A stretch of DNA of 64,000 bases from Limnohabitans sp. 2KL-17 (GTDB lineage: Bacteria > Pseudomonadota > Gammaproteobacteria > Burkholderiales > Burkholderiaceae_C). Where the stretch lies: the NCBI RefSeq assembly GCF_003063415.1, contig NZ_NESK01000009.1, positions 1 to 64,000 of the forward strand, written 5' to 3'. Position numbers and translations under genes: made by a program. Every line of letters starts with the position of its first letter. Within the stretch, counting starts at the first letter, position 1. This document shows, piece by piece, positions 1-9,981 of this stretch. The notes below the pieces were generated by a model. It saw only the letters and a program-made list of their open reading frames with translations. It made no database searches and was not told the origin of the DNA.

Positions 1-1754
<1,754 letters not shown>

Positions 1755-1800
1755 ACAGTCTTGTCGGCTGAAGCTGCTGACAGTGCCTAGTGTGCAGCGT

Positions 1801-3003
1801 TCAGCCGATCACTTGCAGCTCGCGCAGCGGGCGGTTTTGTGCCAACCGCTCAAACCCCAAATCATCCACCGCAATGGTTTGCGATGCACCCAACAGCATC
1901 CATTCGGCCAGGGCAAGCCCCGCGCCAGCCGCGTGCTGCATGCCGTGTCCTGAAAAGCCGTTGATGAAATACAGGTTGCGCAGCATCGGGTGCGGGCCGA
2001 TCACGGCGTTGTGATCAAAGGTGTTCATCTCGTAATAGCCCGCCCAAGCGCGCTCCACCCGCAAGGCGGCCAAAGCCGGGATGCGGTGCGCCAGCGAGGC
2101 CCATTGCTCGTCGTTCCACTCGGACCAGTCGGGCTCCAGCGGCAAGCCGGGTTGGGTGTGCAAGGGCTCAGCGCCCATGATCAAAAACCGGCCTTCGGGC
2201 CGCAGCCACCAACCACTCGGGTCGATCAGCAAAGGGCAATGCGCCAGCGGCTCGGGGCAAGACAGCACAAACACTGTGCGCCTGGCCCCTTCGACAGGCA
2301 AAACCACGCCGGCCATGGCCGCTACCTCACCCGCCCAGGCACCCGCAGCATTGACCACTTGGCCGCATCGCAAAGTGCCGCCGCTGGCCAAACGCACACC
2401 GGTCACTTGCGAGGCCGTGTGGTCCATGCCAACCACCCGATCGTGCAGGCGTTGCACGCCTTGTGACATGCCTTTTTTCAAAAAGGCTTGGTGCAGGGCC
2501 GGGCCGTCAAACCAGCCTTCACCGCTCAGGCCCAAGCTGCCCAGCGCCACATCGTCCACGTTTAGCCACGGGTAGCGCAGCCGCAAGGCCTCGGGGCCAA
2601 GCAAGGCCACATCGGCCCCGGCCTCTTTGTGAATCTGGTGGGCGGTCTGCATGGCAGCCGCTTGGTCCTCTTGGGCCAGGTACAAATAGCCGGGCTCTTG
2701 CAAACCCAGCGCCACCGAGTGGTCGGGCAGGCCCAGGTGTTGCTCGGCTTCGCGCAAAAACGCAATGCCGTATTGCGACAGACGGATGTTGACAGGGCAT
2801 GTGAATTGCTGGCGGATGGAACTGGCCGACAAAGAGGACGAGGCTTTTTCGTAAGCTGTGTCCGACTCGACCAGGATGACCTTGAGCCCCGGTTGCAAGC
2901 GGGTTAGCCACCACGCGGTGGCTGCACCCATGACGCCGCTGCCCACGATCACCACATCGGCGCTCGTTGCCGTGCCCAGTTGGGCGCTGGGTGCCAAGCT
3001 CAT
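1801..3003 (-). CDS. FAD-dependent oxidoreductase, DAO/sarcosine oxidase family
   Basis: Predicted flavoprotein of about 400 residues that oxidises an amino acid or N-substituted amine to an imine or keto acid, using FAD. The N-terminus carries the dinucleotide-binding motif VIVGSGVMGAATAWWL, and the C-terminal NGFSGHGMQHAAGAG matches the flavin-binding end of the DAO fold. The start at 3003 is chosen because its ATG overlaps the stop of the upstream reductase gene in an ATGA junction, implying translational coupling. It is the last gene of the seven-gene leftward operon. The natural substrate is unknown. The operon suggests a branched acidic amino acid, which is inference only. Confidence 0.85.
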   Translation of the reverse strand: MSLAPSAQLGTATSADVVIVGSGVMGAATAWWLTRLQPGLKVILVESDTAYEKASSSLSASSIRQQFTCPVNIRLSQYGIAFLREAEQHLGLPDHSVALGLQEPGYLYLAQEDQAAAMQTAHQIHKEAGADVALLGPEALRLRYPWLNVDDVALGSLGLSGEGWFDGPALHQAFLKKGMSQGVQRLHDRVVGMDHTASQVTGVRLASGGTLRCGQVVNAAGAWAGEVAAMAGVVLPVEGARRTVFVLSCPEPLAHCPLLIDPSGWWLRPEGRFLIMGAEPLHTQPGLPLEPDWSEWNDEQWASLAHRIPALAALRVERAWAGYYEMNTFDHNAVIGPHPMLRNLYFINGFSGHGMQHAAGAGLALAEWMLLGASQTIAVDDLGFERLAQNRPLRELQVIG

Positions 3004-3923
3004 GCTTGCGCCTGTTCGGCCAAAGCCGCGCGGTAGACCAGACGCGCTGCGACCGTGTCTTCCACCGCCTGGCCCAGTGATTTGAAAATGATGGTTGTGC
3101 CCGCAGGGGGAGGCGGCACACGGCCGCACAGGATTTCGCCGATCTCTGCAGCCACCCGCGCGCCTGACAACAGCACATCGCCCGATTCTTTTTCGGCGGC
3201 CTCACGCTGGTCGGCCACCACCCAATGCCGCATGGCCGCATCGTCGAGCTCGCGCCAGGTCGGGCGCGGCGCACCCACGGCCGCCACAAAAGCACCCGGC
3301 TTGAGCCAGGCCCCCTGCAACACGGGCTCACTGGCGTTGGTCAGCGTGCACACAATGTCGGCGCCACGCACTGCTTCTTCGGCGCTGGCGCAGGCCACGC
3401 CACCGATGTCGTGGGCGCACTGCTGCGCGTTGGCTGCTGTGGGGCTCCACACGCGGATTTGCGAGACATCGCGCACGGCACGCAGCATTTGCGCGTGGCT
3501 GCGCGCCAGCACACCGCTGCCCAGCATCGCCACCACCTGCGGGGTGTGCGGCACCAGCGCATCGGCGGCCACGGCAGAAGCCGCCGCAGTGCGCATGGCG
3601 GTGATGGTGTTGCCCTCCATCACGGCCAGGGTCTGGCCGGTGGCCGGGTCCATCAGAACAATCGTGCTCAGCAAAGTGGGCAAGCCGATGCGGGCGTTGC
3701 CCGGCACCAGGGTGATGAGCTTGGTGGTCAGGGCGTCACCCAGTTGGGCGGGTTTTAAAAACAGCAGGCCATCGGCCGAGGCCTCACCGATCGACATGAC
3801 CATGCGCAGCGGTTGCACCACCTGGCCCAATGTCAGTGCCACCAGGGCTTCGCGCACGCCTTGCAGCAATGCAGGCACGCTCAACAATTGCTGAACGCGA
3901 GCTTCGTCAAAGTAATGAACCAT
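3000..3923 (-). CDS. Ornithine cyclodeaminase/mu-crystallin family protein
   Basis: A 307-residue NAD(P)-dependent protein of the OCD/mu-crystallin family, whose members are ornithine cyclodeaminases, ketimine reductases, or alanine- or opine-type dehydrogenases. The Rossmann segment VVAMLGSGVLARSHAQML and the upstream active-site strand with TKLITLVPGN are typical. The start at 3923 overlaps the leuD-like stop by 17 bases and the stop overlaps the next gene by 4, so it is embedded in the operon. Paired with an FAD amino-acid oxidase it may handle the corresponding imine or keto acid. True ornithine cyclodeaminase activity should not be assumed. Confidence 0.82.
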   Translation of the reverse strand: MVHYFDEARVQQLLSVPALLQGVREALVALTLGQVVQPLRMVMSIGEASADGLLFLKPAQLGDALTTKLITLVPGNARIGLPTLLSTIVLMDPATGQTLAVMEGNTITAMRTAAASAVAADALVPHTPQVVAMLGSGVLARSHAQMLRAVRDVSQIRVWSPTAANAQQCAHDIGGVACASAEEAVRGADIVCTLTNASEPVLQGAWLKPGAFVAAVGAPRPTWRELDDAAMRHWVVADQREAAEKESGDVLLSGARVAAEIGEILCGRVPPPPAGTTIIFKSLGQAVEDTVAARLVYRAALAEQAQA

Positions 3924-4569
3924 GGGCAGTCTCTTGTGCGGTTGGGGCCACCGTCCAGGGTTTGGCGGCCAGGTAGCGGTCTTCAAAATCACGGATGTGT
4001 GGCGCGTGCTTGAGGCTCATGCCCACCGCGTCCAACCCGTTGAGCAACATCTCTTTGTGCAGCGCATCGATCTCGAACCGCAGGCTTTGGCCATCGGCTG
4101 GCGTGTGCACGGTTTGTGCCGATAAATCCAGCGTCAAGTGGCAGTGGTCCGGGTTTTTAGCCAGGGCCATCAGGCGCTCGATTTGTGCAGCCGGCAAGAC
4201 CAGCGCAGGCACGCCGTTGCGGATGCAATTGTCACTGAAGATGCCGCCAAAGCTGGTGCCCAGCACACAACGAATGCCCAACTCGCGCAAACCCCACACC
4301 GCGTGCTCGCGGCTCGAGCCACAACCAAAATTGGGTCCTGTGATCAGAAAACGGGCCGATGCCCACGGCGCCTGGTTCAAGACAAAGTCGCTGCGCGGCC
4401 GCCCTGCCGCGTCAAAGCGCATGTCGTGCAAAAAGCCCTTGGCCAGGCCCTGGCGGTCGATGCCCTTGAGGAACTGCTTGGGCATGATCTGGTCGGTGTC
4501 GACATTCGGCAAGGGCAGGGCCGCAGCAGCACCTGCGATGGTTTGAACGGCTTGGTTGGTAGAGGTCAT
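3907..4569 (-). CDS. Isopropylmalate dehydratase small-subunit-like protein (LeuD family)
   Basis: A 220-residue swivel-domain subunit of an aconitase-superfamily hydro-lyase. The conserved substrate-loop region GPNFGCGSSREHAVWGL and the IFSDNCIRNG motif are present, both diagnostic of LeuD. It would pair with the large subunit encoded 10 bases upstream. The context is not leucine synthesis: leuB is absent and the neighbours are an RraA-type aldolase, an amino-acid oxidase and solute receptors. It is therefore probably a catabolic paralogue that hydrates or isomerises another small di- or tricarboxylate. If no other leuCD exists in the genome, a biosynthetic role would have to be reconsidered. 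Confidence 0.85.
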   Translation of the reverse strand: MTSTNQAVQTIAGAAAALPLPNVDTDQIMPKQFLKGIDRQGLAKGFLHDMRFDAAGRPRSDFVLNQAPWASARFLITGPNFGCGSSREHAVWGLRELGIRCVLGTSFGGIFSDNCIRNGVPALVLPAAQIERLMALAKNPDHCHLTLDLSAQTVHTPADGQSLRFEIDALHKEMLLNGLDAVGMSLKHAPHIRDFEDRYLAAKPWTVAPTAQETAHGSLL

Positions 4570-4579
4570 GCCATCGCTT

Positions 4580-6004
4580 TCAATGGCAACGCAGCGTGCG
4601 CAGATCGGTCAGTGAACCGCAGACCGCCGCGGCCGCCACCATGGCCGGGCTCATCAGGTGGGTGCGTGCGCCCTGACCCTGACGGCCCTCAAAGTTACGG
4701 TTGGTGCTCGAGGCACAACGGTCTCCGGGGTTCAAGTGGTCTTCGTTCATGGCCACACACATCGAGCATCCCGCCTGGCGCCATTCGAAGCCAGCTTCTT
4801 CAAATACACGGCCCAGGCCTTCGGCTTCAGCCTGCGCACGCACCATCGATGAACCGGGCACCACCAGGGCCCGAACGCCAGGCGCCACGCGCCGGCCTTT
4901 GAGGTAACGGGCCGCGTCGCGCAGGTCGTCGATTCGGCTGTTGGTGCACGAGCCAATAAAAGCATGGCTGATGGGCAAGCCCTGCAAGGCCTGCCCTGGC
5001 TGCAAATCCATGTAGGCCAATGCGCGCTGCATGCCCTGACGGCGCTGCAGGTCGGCTTCGTTTTCAGGGTGGGGCACCACGCCGTCGATGGACACGCCGT
5101 GGTCCGGGCTGGTACCCCAGGTCACGCGCGGGGCAAGGGTGCTGGCGTTGAGACTGACTTCGCGGTCGAACACGGCCTCGTCGTCGCTGCGCAACTGCCG
5201 CCATTGCGCCACAGCGGCATCCCATTGCGCGCCTTGCGGCACGCGTGCACGGCCATGCAAGTAGTCGAACAGGCGCTCATCAGGTGCCACGATGGCCCCA
5301 CGTGCAGCGGCCTCCACGCTCATGTTGCACAGCGTCAAACGGCCTTCGATGCCCATCGCCCGAATCGCCTCACCGGCGTATTCGATCACGTGGCCCGAGG
5401 CGCCATCGGCACCGATCTGTGCGATCAGGCCAAGCACCAGGTCTTTTGCCGTGATGCCGGGCTGCAGTTGGCCGTGCACTGTGACACGCAGGTTTTTTTG
5501 AGGACGGTAAATCAAGGTCTGGGTGGCCAGCAGGTGTTCTATCTCGCTGCTCCCAATGCCAAAGCCCAAAGCCCCCATGGCCCCGTGCGTCGTGGTGTGG
5601 CTGTCGCCAGCGGCCATCACCATGCCCGGCAAAACCCAGCCTTGCTCGCTGGCCACCACGTGCTCGATGCCCTGTCGGGAGTCCAGCATGTCAAACAGTT
5701 CAACGCCGTGACGTGCACAGTTCTCGGCCAAGGTGCTCACCTGTCGGGCGCGGTCTGCATCGACCAGCACCATGGTGCGGGCGTTGCGCACGGGCGTGGT
5801 GGCGTTGACATGGTCCACCACCGCCAGCGTGGCGGAAGGCCGCCACACCGAACGCCCTTGCGCATGCAGGGCCGCAAATGCCTGCGGACTGGTGTATTCA
5901 TTAAGAACCTGTCGGTCGACGTACAGCAAAATTTGCCCGCTGTCGCCCAGTTGCCGCACAGTGTGCGAAGCCACGATGCGCTGGTACAGGGTCCGGCCTG
6001 TCAT
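4580..6004 (-). CDS. Isopropylmalate dehydratase large-subunit-like protein (LeuC family)
   Basis: A 474-residue aconitase-superfamily subunit that would bind a 4Fe-4S cluster through one cysteine in FIGSCTNSRIDD and two in GCSMCVAMN near the C-terminus; all three ligands are present. Length is normal for LeuC. Its ATG overlaps the stop of the RraA-like gene (ATGA), and leuD-like follows 10 bases later, so the two subunits are co-translated. As for the small subunit, the neighbourhood points to a hydratase in a degradative pathway rather than leucine synthesis. Candidate reactions include hydration of a 2-methylene or 4-methylene dicarboxylate, which is inference. Confidence 0.87.
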   Translation of the reverse strand: MTGRTLYQRIVASHTVRQLGDSGQILLYVDRQVLNEYTSPQAFAALHAQGRSVWRPSATLAVVDHVNATTPVRNARTMVLVDADRARQVSTLAENCARHGVELFDMLDSRQGIEHVVASEQGWVLPGMVMAAGDSHTTTHGAMGALGFGIGSSEIEHLLATQTLIYRPQKNLRVTVHGQLQPGITAKDLVLGLIAQIGADGASGHVIEYAGEAIRAMGIEGRLTLCNMSVEAAARGAIVAPDERLFDYLHGRARVPQGAQWDAAVAQWRQLRSDDEAVFDREVSLNASTLAPRVTWGTSPDHGVSIDGVVPHPENEADLQRRQGMQRALAYMDLQPGQALQGLPISHAFIGSCTNSRIDDLRDAARYLKGRRVAPGVRALVVPGSSMVRAQAEAEGLGRVFEEAGFEWRQAGCSMCVAMNEDHLNPGDRCASSTNRNFEGRQGQGARTHLMSPAMVAAAAVCGSLTDLRTLRCH

Positions 6005-6567
6005 GGCTTGGGAGGGACGGCGGCAGTGCCCGCTGCGTAGGCGGCGGTTGCCGCCACCACATCGTCAACCGCAATCTCAGCCGCAGTCATGCCGGCGGGC
6101 AACACGATCACGCCATCGGCATCGGCCACCAGGTGGCAGCCGGGGGTGAAGGTCACGCCCCCAAAGTGCACCGGCACATCGCGTTCGCCCTGGCCCGTGC
6201 GTTCGCCTCGCTTGGGCACCGTGCCCAGCGCCTTGACACCGATGTCGATGGCATTGAGCTCATCGGCATCGCGCACCACACCATGAATGACCAGCCCGGC
6301 CCAGCCATTGCGCGAGGCCAGGTCGGCCATCTCATCGCCGAACAAGGCGCGCGCCACCGAGCCGCCACCGTCGATCACCAGCACCTGCCCCTGCCCTGGC
6401 TGGCTAACGGCCTCACGCATGAGGGCAATGTCTTCATGGCAACGCAAGGTGCGCATGGGCCCGGTGAAGGCTCGCCGCAGGCCATAGCTTTGAAACAGCA
6501 CGGCACAGGCTTGTGCAGCATCGCAGGCATCGCACAGGTCGGTGGTTTTGGGAATGGCGGCTTTCAC
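6001..6567 (-). CDS. RraA-family protein, probable 4-hydroxy-4-methyl-2-oxoglutarate aldolase type
   Basis: A 188-residue member of the RraA/HMG-aldolase fold, which includes metal-dependent aldolases that cleave 4-hydroxy-4-methyl-2-oxoglutarate or 4-carboxy-4-hydroxy-2-oxoadipate to pyruvate and a second keto acid. The central segment GDEMADLASRNGWAGLVI followed by GVVRDADEL has the glycine-rich phosphate/carboxylate site and the conserved Arg-Asp pair expected of active aldolases. It starts with GTG three bases after the receptor gene stop and overlaps leuC-like by four bases. A role as an RNase E regulator is unlikely in this setting. Confidence 0.82.
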   Translation of the reverse strand: MKAAIPKTTDLCDACDAAQACAVLFQSYGLRRAFTGPMRTLRCHEDIALMREAVSQPGQGQVLVIDGGGSVARALFGDEMADLASRNGWAGLVIHGVVRDADELNAIDIGVKALGTVPKRGERTGQGERDVPVHFGGVTFTPGCHLVADADGVIVLPAGMTAAEIAVDDVVAATAAYAAGTAAVPPKP

Positions 6568-6570
6568 AAA

Positions 6571-7545
6571 TCAGTCCATCCGCACATTGGCTTCCTTGAC
6601 CAGCTTGGCCCAGGACGCGCTGTCAGCGGGCAGGAAGGCCGCAAAAGACTCGGGCGTTCCACCGATGATTTCGCCGCCTTGCGAGGCAATCTTTTCGGCC
6701 ACATCGGGCAGTTTCAGGATCGCCGCGATTTCGGTATTCAGGCGCTTGGTGATGTCTGCGGGCATTTTGGCGGGCCCGAGCACGGCAAACCATTGCAGCA
6801 TTTCGGCATTGACCACGCCCGCTTCTGCCATGGTGGGCACATTGGGCATCAGGGGCGAGCGTTTCTCGCTGGTGATGGCCAGCACCCGCAGCTTGCCCGC
6901 CTGGTAATGCGGCATGACATTGGGTGGGCTTTCAAAGTTCAGGTTCACCTGGCCGGACAGCAAATCCACAATCGCCTGGCCGCTGCCTTTGTAGGGAATG
7001 TGGTTCATCTGGGTCTGGGTGGCCAGCATGAAGCGGGCTGCCGCCAGGTGCTGCGCGCTGCCGCTGCCCGAAGACGCAAAGCTCAAGCCCATGGGCTTTT
7101 GTTTGGCCAGTGCAATGAACGATCTGACATCGGTTGCAGGCACATCGGGGTTCACCGTCAAGAGCAAGGGCGTGGACGCCACACGGATGATGGGCGTGAA
7201 ATCTTTCACCACGTCATAGAGCAGCTTAGGGTAGAGCGCAGGGGCCACCGAATTGGAGTTGCTGTGGCCCAGCAAGAGGGTGTAGCCATCGGGCTTGGCC
7301 TTGGCCACGATATCGGCGCCCACGGTGCCGGCCGCACCCGCCTTGTTGTCCACCACCACAGGCTGGCCCAGGCGGTCTTGCAATTTTTGACCAATGGTGC
7401 GGGCCAGCACATCGGTGAAACCACCGGGCGCAAAGCCGACCACGATCCGAATGGGTTTGTCAGGCCAATTCTGTGCAAAGGCGCCCGTGCTCAAACACAA
7501 GGCCAGTGCCACAGCGGTGCGGCGGGTGATGGGGTGCAGGTTCAT
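6571..7545 (-). CDS. Bug/TctC-family periplasmic solute receptor
   Basis: A 324-residue extracytoplasmic receptor of the tripartite tricarboxylate transporter (Bug) family. The signal peptide runs to about AFAQ, followed by the conserved start NWPDKPIRIVVGFAPGGFTD, which binds ligand carboxylates. The start at 7545 has the ribosome site AAGGCGAG at good spacing. It is second in the operon, just before the aldolase, so its ligand is probably the pathway substrate. No tctA or tctB membrane genes are nearby, so it either shares a permease encoded elsewhere or acts as a sensor. Confidence 0.9.
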   Translation of the reverse strand: MNLHPITRRTAVALALCLSTGAFAQNWPDKPIRIVVGFAPGGFTDVLARTIGQKLQDRLGQPVVVDNKAGAAGTVGADIVAKAKPDGYTLLLGHSNSNSVAPALYPKLLYDVVKDFTPIIRVASTPLLLTVNPDVPATDVRSFIALAKQKPMGLSFASSGSGSAQHLAAARFMLATQTQMNHIPYKGSGQAIVDLLSGQVNLNFESPPNVMPHYQAGKLRVLAITSEKRSPLMPNVPTMAEAGVVNAEMLQWFAVLGPAKMPADITKRLNTEIAAILKLPDVAEKIASQGGEIIGGTPESFAAFLPADSASWAKLVKEANVRMD

Positions 7546-7568
7546 GTCGTTCTCGCCTTGGTTGGGGT

Positions 7569-8537
7569 TCAGTCGATTTGTGCGCCGGAAGCCTTGACCA
7601 CCACGCTCCACTTGGCGAGGTCTTTTTTCAGGATGCTGGCAAATTCGGCGGGCTGGGTGATCAGCACATCGGCGCCTTGTGCGTTGAAGCGCTCGATCAC
7701 GTCTTTGCTTTTGAGGACGTCCTGCACATCCTGGTTGATGCGGCGAATCACCGCTGCCGGGGTTTTGGCCGGAGCAAACAGCCCGAACCAGGGCGACACA
7801 TCAAACTCTTTGTAGCCCGATTCGGCGATGCTGGGAATATTGGGGAAATTGCCCGAACGCACCGCGCTGGTCACAGCCACCGGACGCAGCGTGCCGTTCT
7901 TGATGGCACCCGAGACCGAGGGCAAACTGGTGAACACCATGTTGATCTGGCCACCCATCAGGTCTTGCATGGCGGGCGCCGCGCCCCGGTAGGGAATGTG
8001 TTCCAGCTTGGTGTTGGCCGCGGCATTGAACATGACCCCCAGCAAATGGTTGACCGAGCCATTGCCGGCCGAGCCAAATGTCAACGGCGCGCGCTGGCCT
8101 TGCTCGACCAGGTCCTTGATGCTTTTCACGGCGGAGTCGGGGCGCACCACCAACACAAAGGGCAGGGTGGCCAAAGTGGCCACGGGCTCAAAATCCTTCT
8201 CAGGGTCGAAGGGCAATTTCTTGTACAAGGCCGCATTGATGGCGTGCGATCCGGCGTAGCTCATCAGCAAGGTGTGCCCATCGGCATTGGCCTGGGCCAC
8301 ATGCTCCATGCCCACGTTGCCACCCGCACCCGCACGGTTTTCGATCACCACCGACTGCTGCCATTTTTCACTCAGCTTCTGGGCCACGATGCGGGCCAGC
8401 GCGTCCGATGCGCCACCCGGTGTTTGCGGCACCACGATGCGCACCGGTCTGGACAAAAATTCTTGCGCCAACACAGCGCCCTGAGCCAGACACAAGGACA
8501 TGCCCAAAGCCAAACATTTCAAACCACGTTTCAACAT
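7569..8537 (-). CDS. Bug/TctC-family periplasmic solute receptor
   Basis: A 322-residue receptor, first gene of the leftward operon. The signal peptide MLKRGLKCLALGMSLCLAQG ends near VLAQ, and the mature start has the family pattern RPVRIVVPQTPGGASDALAR. The ATG at 8537 is preceded by GGAG at seven bases. A second Bug gene follows 23 bases downstream. The two proteins differ clearly in sequence, so this is an old tandem pair that may see different ligands. The 112-base gap to the divergent dioxygenase should hold promoters for both directions. Confidence 0.9.
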   Translation of the reverse strand: MLKRGLKCLALGMSLCLAQGAVLAQEFLSRPVRIVVPQTPGGASDALARIVAQKLSEKWQQSVVIENRAGAGGNVGMEHVAQANADGHTLLMSYAGSHAINAALYKKLPFDPEKDFEPVATLATLPFVLVVRPDSAVKSIKDLVEQGQRAPLTFGSAGNGSVNHLLGVMFNAAANTKLEHIPYRGAAPAMQDLMGGQINMVFTSLPSVSGAIKNGTLRPVAVTSAVRSGNFPNIPSIAESGYKEFDVSPWFGLFAPAKTPAAVIRRINQDVQDVLKSKDVIERFNAQGADVLITQPAEFASILKKDLAKWSVVVKASGAQID

Positions 8538-8649
8538 GACGACTCCAAAAAACAAGGGGATCAGAATGACACGAAGCTCCTCTCACACTTGTCTCGCGGT
8601 GGACATGCCGCATGGGGGTTTACCCAAGGGTCTGTGACACAATGAAAAA

Positions 8650-9474
8650 ATGATCATTCACCGAATCGCAGGTGCTTTGGGCGCCGAGCTCCACGGGGTC
8701 GATTTGACCCGGCCCATCCCTGCCGATCTGCAGCAGGAAATCCGCGCAGCCTTGCTGCAACACCAGGTCATTTTTTTCCGGGGCCAAGACCTCGCGCCCG
8801 AACAATTCATGCAGTTTGCCCACACGCTGGGCCAGCCCGTGGAGTACCCCTTTGTCAAAGGCTTGAACGATTTTCCCTGCGTCATTGAGGTCAAGAAACT
8901 CGAACACGAAAAAGTCAACTTTGGTGGCATCTGGCACTCCGACACCACCTACCTGGAGCACCCCCCCATGGGCTCCATGCTGTTGGCCAAAGAAGTGCCG
9001 CCCTACGGCGGTGACACCCTGTTTGCCAACCAGTACATGGCCTGGGACACGCTGTCGGACACGATGAAATCGCTGCTGGATGGCCTGGTGGGCATCAGCA
9101 GCTCGGCCAAGGCCGATGTGTCCAAAACCCGCGAAGACCGCATCAAATCCGATGGCAAGGACGACGCGCCCAAGGCCTATCTGGCCCACCACCCGCTGGT
9201 GCGCACGCACCCCGAAACAGGGCGCAAAGCCTTGTATGTCAATGTGGCGCACACCTCGGGCATCGTCGGCATGACCGAAGCCGAAAGCACGCCCATCCTC
9301 GACTTCCTTTTTCAGCACCAGATCAAGCCCGAACTCACCTGCCGTTTTGTCTGGCAAGCCCACTCGCTGGCGGTTTGGGACAACCGCTGCACCCAGCACA
9401 ACCCCGTGAACGATTACCACGGCTTTCGCCGGGTCATGCACCGCATCACGTTGGCGGGCGACAAGCCGGTCTGA
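8650..9474 (+). CDS. TauD/TfdA-family 2-oxoglutarate-dependent dioxygenase
   Basis: A 274-residue Fe(II)/2-oxoglutarate dioxygenase. The metal triad is visible as H96-x-D98 in GIWHSDTTYLEH and a distal histidine in the WDNRCTQHNP segment near the C-terminus, with the 2-oxoglutarate-binding arginine in HGFRRVMHR. Family members hydroxylate taurine, 2,4-D, sulfonates or alkyl sulfates. It is divergent from the Bug-aldolase operon and may act early in the same catabolic route, which is inference. The start ATG at 8650 gives the expected N-terminus with the LTRP segment. Confidence 0.88.
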   Translation: MIIHRIAGALGAELHGVDLTRPIPADLQQEIRAALLQHQVIFFRGQDLAPEQFMQFAHTLGQPVEYPFVKGLNDFPCVIEVKKLEHEKVNFGGIWHSDTTYLEHPPMGSMLLAKEVPPYGGDTLFANQYMAWDTLSDTMKSLLDGLVGISSSAKADVSKTREDRIKSDGKDDAPKAYLAHHPLVRTHPETGRKALYVNVAHTSGIVGMTEAESTPILDFLFQHQIKPELTCRFVWQAHSLAVWDNRCTQHNPVNDYHGFRRVMHRITLAGDKPV

Positions 9475-9530
9475 TGTGGTGCCAAGGTGAACTCGGGTGA
9501 AGTCGCATTGTTCAAGGCCATGGAGCGTCT

Positions 9531-9968
9531 GTGAAGTTCAAGACAACTGAGGCCTCACGCTTGCTCGACGCCACCAGCCTTCGCGCTTTGGGCGAAGCTG
9601 CATTGGCGCAAAAATGCAGCTGCTCGGTGGGCGACTGCGCGGCATGGGAAAGCGTCACCGATGACCGCTGGCCCGCCCCGCAAATGGAAAAAGTGGGCAG
9701 CCTGAGGGCCGCTGGCGACCACTGGGATACCCCCACCCCCGAGCCCACCTTTGAAGAATTTCACCCCCAAGGCACGCGCTACGATTCAGCCGATGCGCCC
9801 ATTGCCCCGCTGTACTTTCCATACAACCGCTGCGATGCGTTTGCTTGCAGCACTTGCCAGCGCGTCTTGCTCAAGTACACCGAATTTGGTGGTTACTACA
9901 TCGACCACCGGGTGCGCGAACTGCAGCCGCAACGGGTGGTGGATGCAGCCGCCCCACCAGTGGATTGA
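9531..9968 (+). CDS. Conserved hypothetical protein, cysteine-rich
   Basis: A 145-residue cytoplasmic protein with no assigned function. It starts at a GTG with the ribosome site GGAG nine bases before it. It has a CSCSVGDC cluster near residues 29-36 and the pattern YNRCDAFACSTCQRVLLKYT near residue 98, reminiscent of a metal-binding or zinc-ribbon-like core, followed by FGGYYIDHRVR. I recognise this C-terminal pattern as recurring in Burkholderiales, but know no characterised member. It may be co-transcribed with the dioxygenase 56 bases upstream. Confidence 0.75.
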   Translation: MKFKTTEASRLLDATSLRALGEAALAQKCSCSVGDCAAWESVTDDRWPAPQMEKVGSLRAAGDHWDTPTPEPTFEEFHPQGTRYDSADAPIAPLYFPYNRCDAFACSTCQRVLLKYTEFGGYYIDHRVRELQPQRVVDAAAPPVD

Positions 9969-9981
9969 TCGCTGACAGGTC

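Noticed and set aside
3907-6004. Calling the leuC/leuD genes standard leucine-biosynthesis genes
   Set aside because: Sequence allows it, but leuB and asd are missing and the neighbours are catabolic, so only family names are given.
4964-6040. 358-codon open frame on the plus strand opposite the leuC-like gene
   Set aside because: It mirrors the codon pattern of the real gene in GC-rich DNA, is His/Gly/Arg-rich with no domain, and has no ribosome site.
6133-7815. 560-codon plus-strand frame across rraA and the Bug receptor gene
   Set aside because: Spans two well-supported genes on the other strand; composition (His, Gly, Gln, Arg) is that of an antisense shadow.
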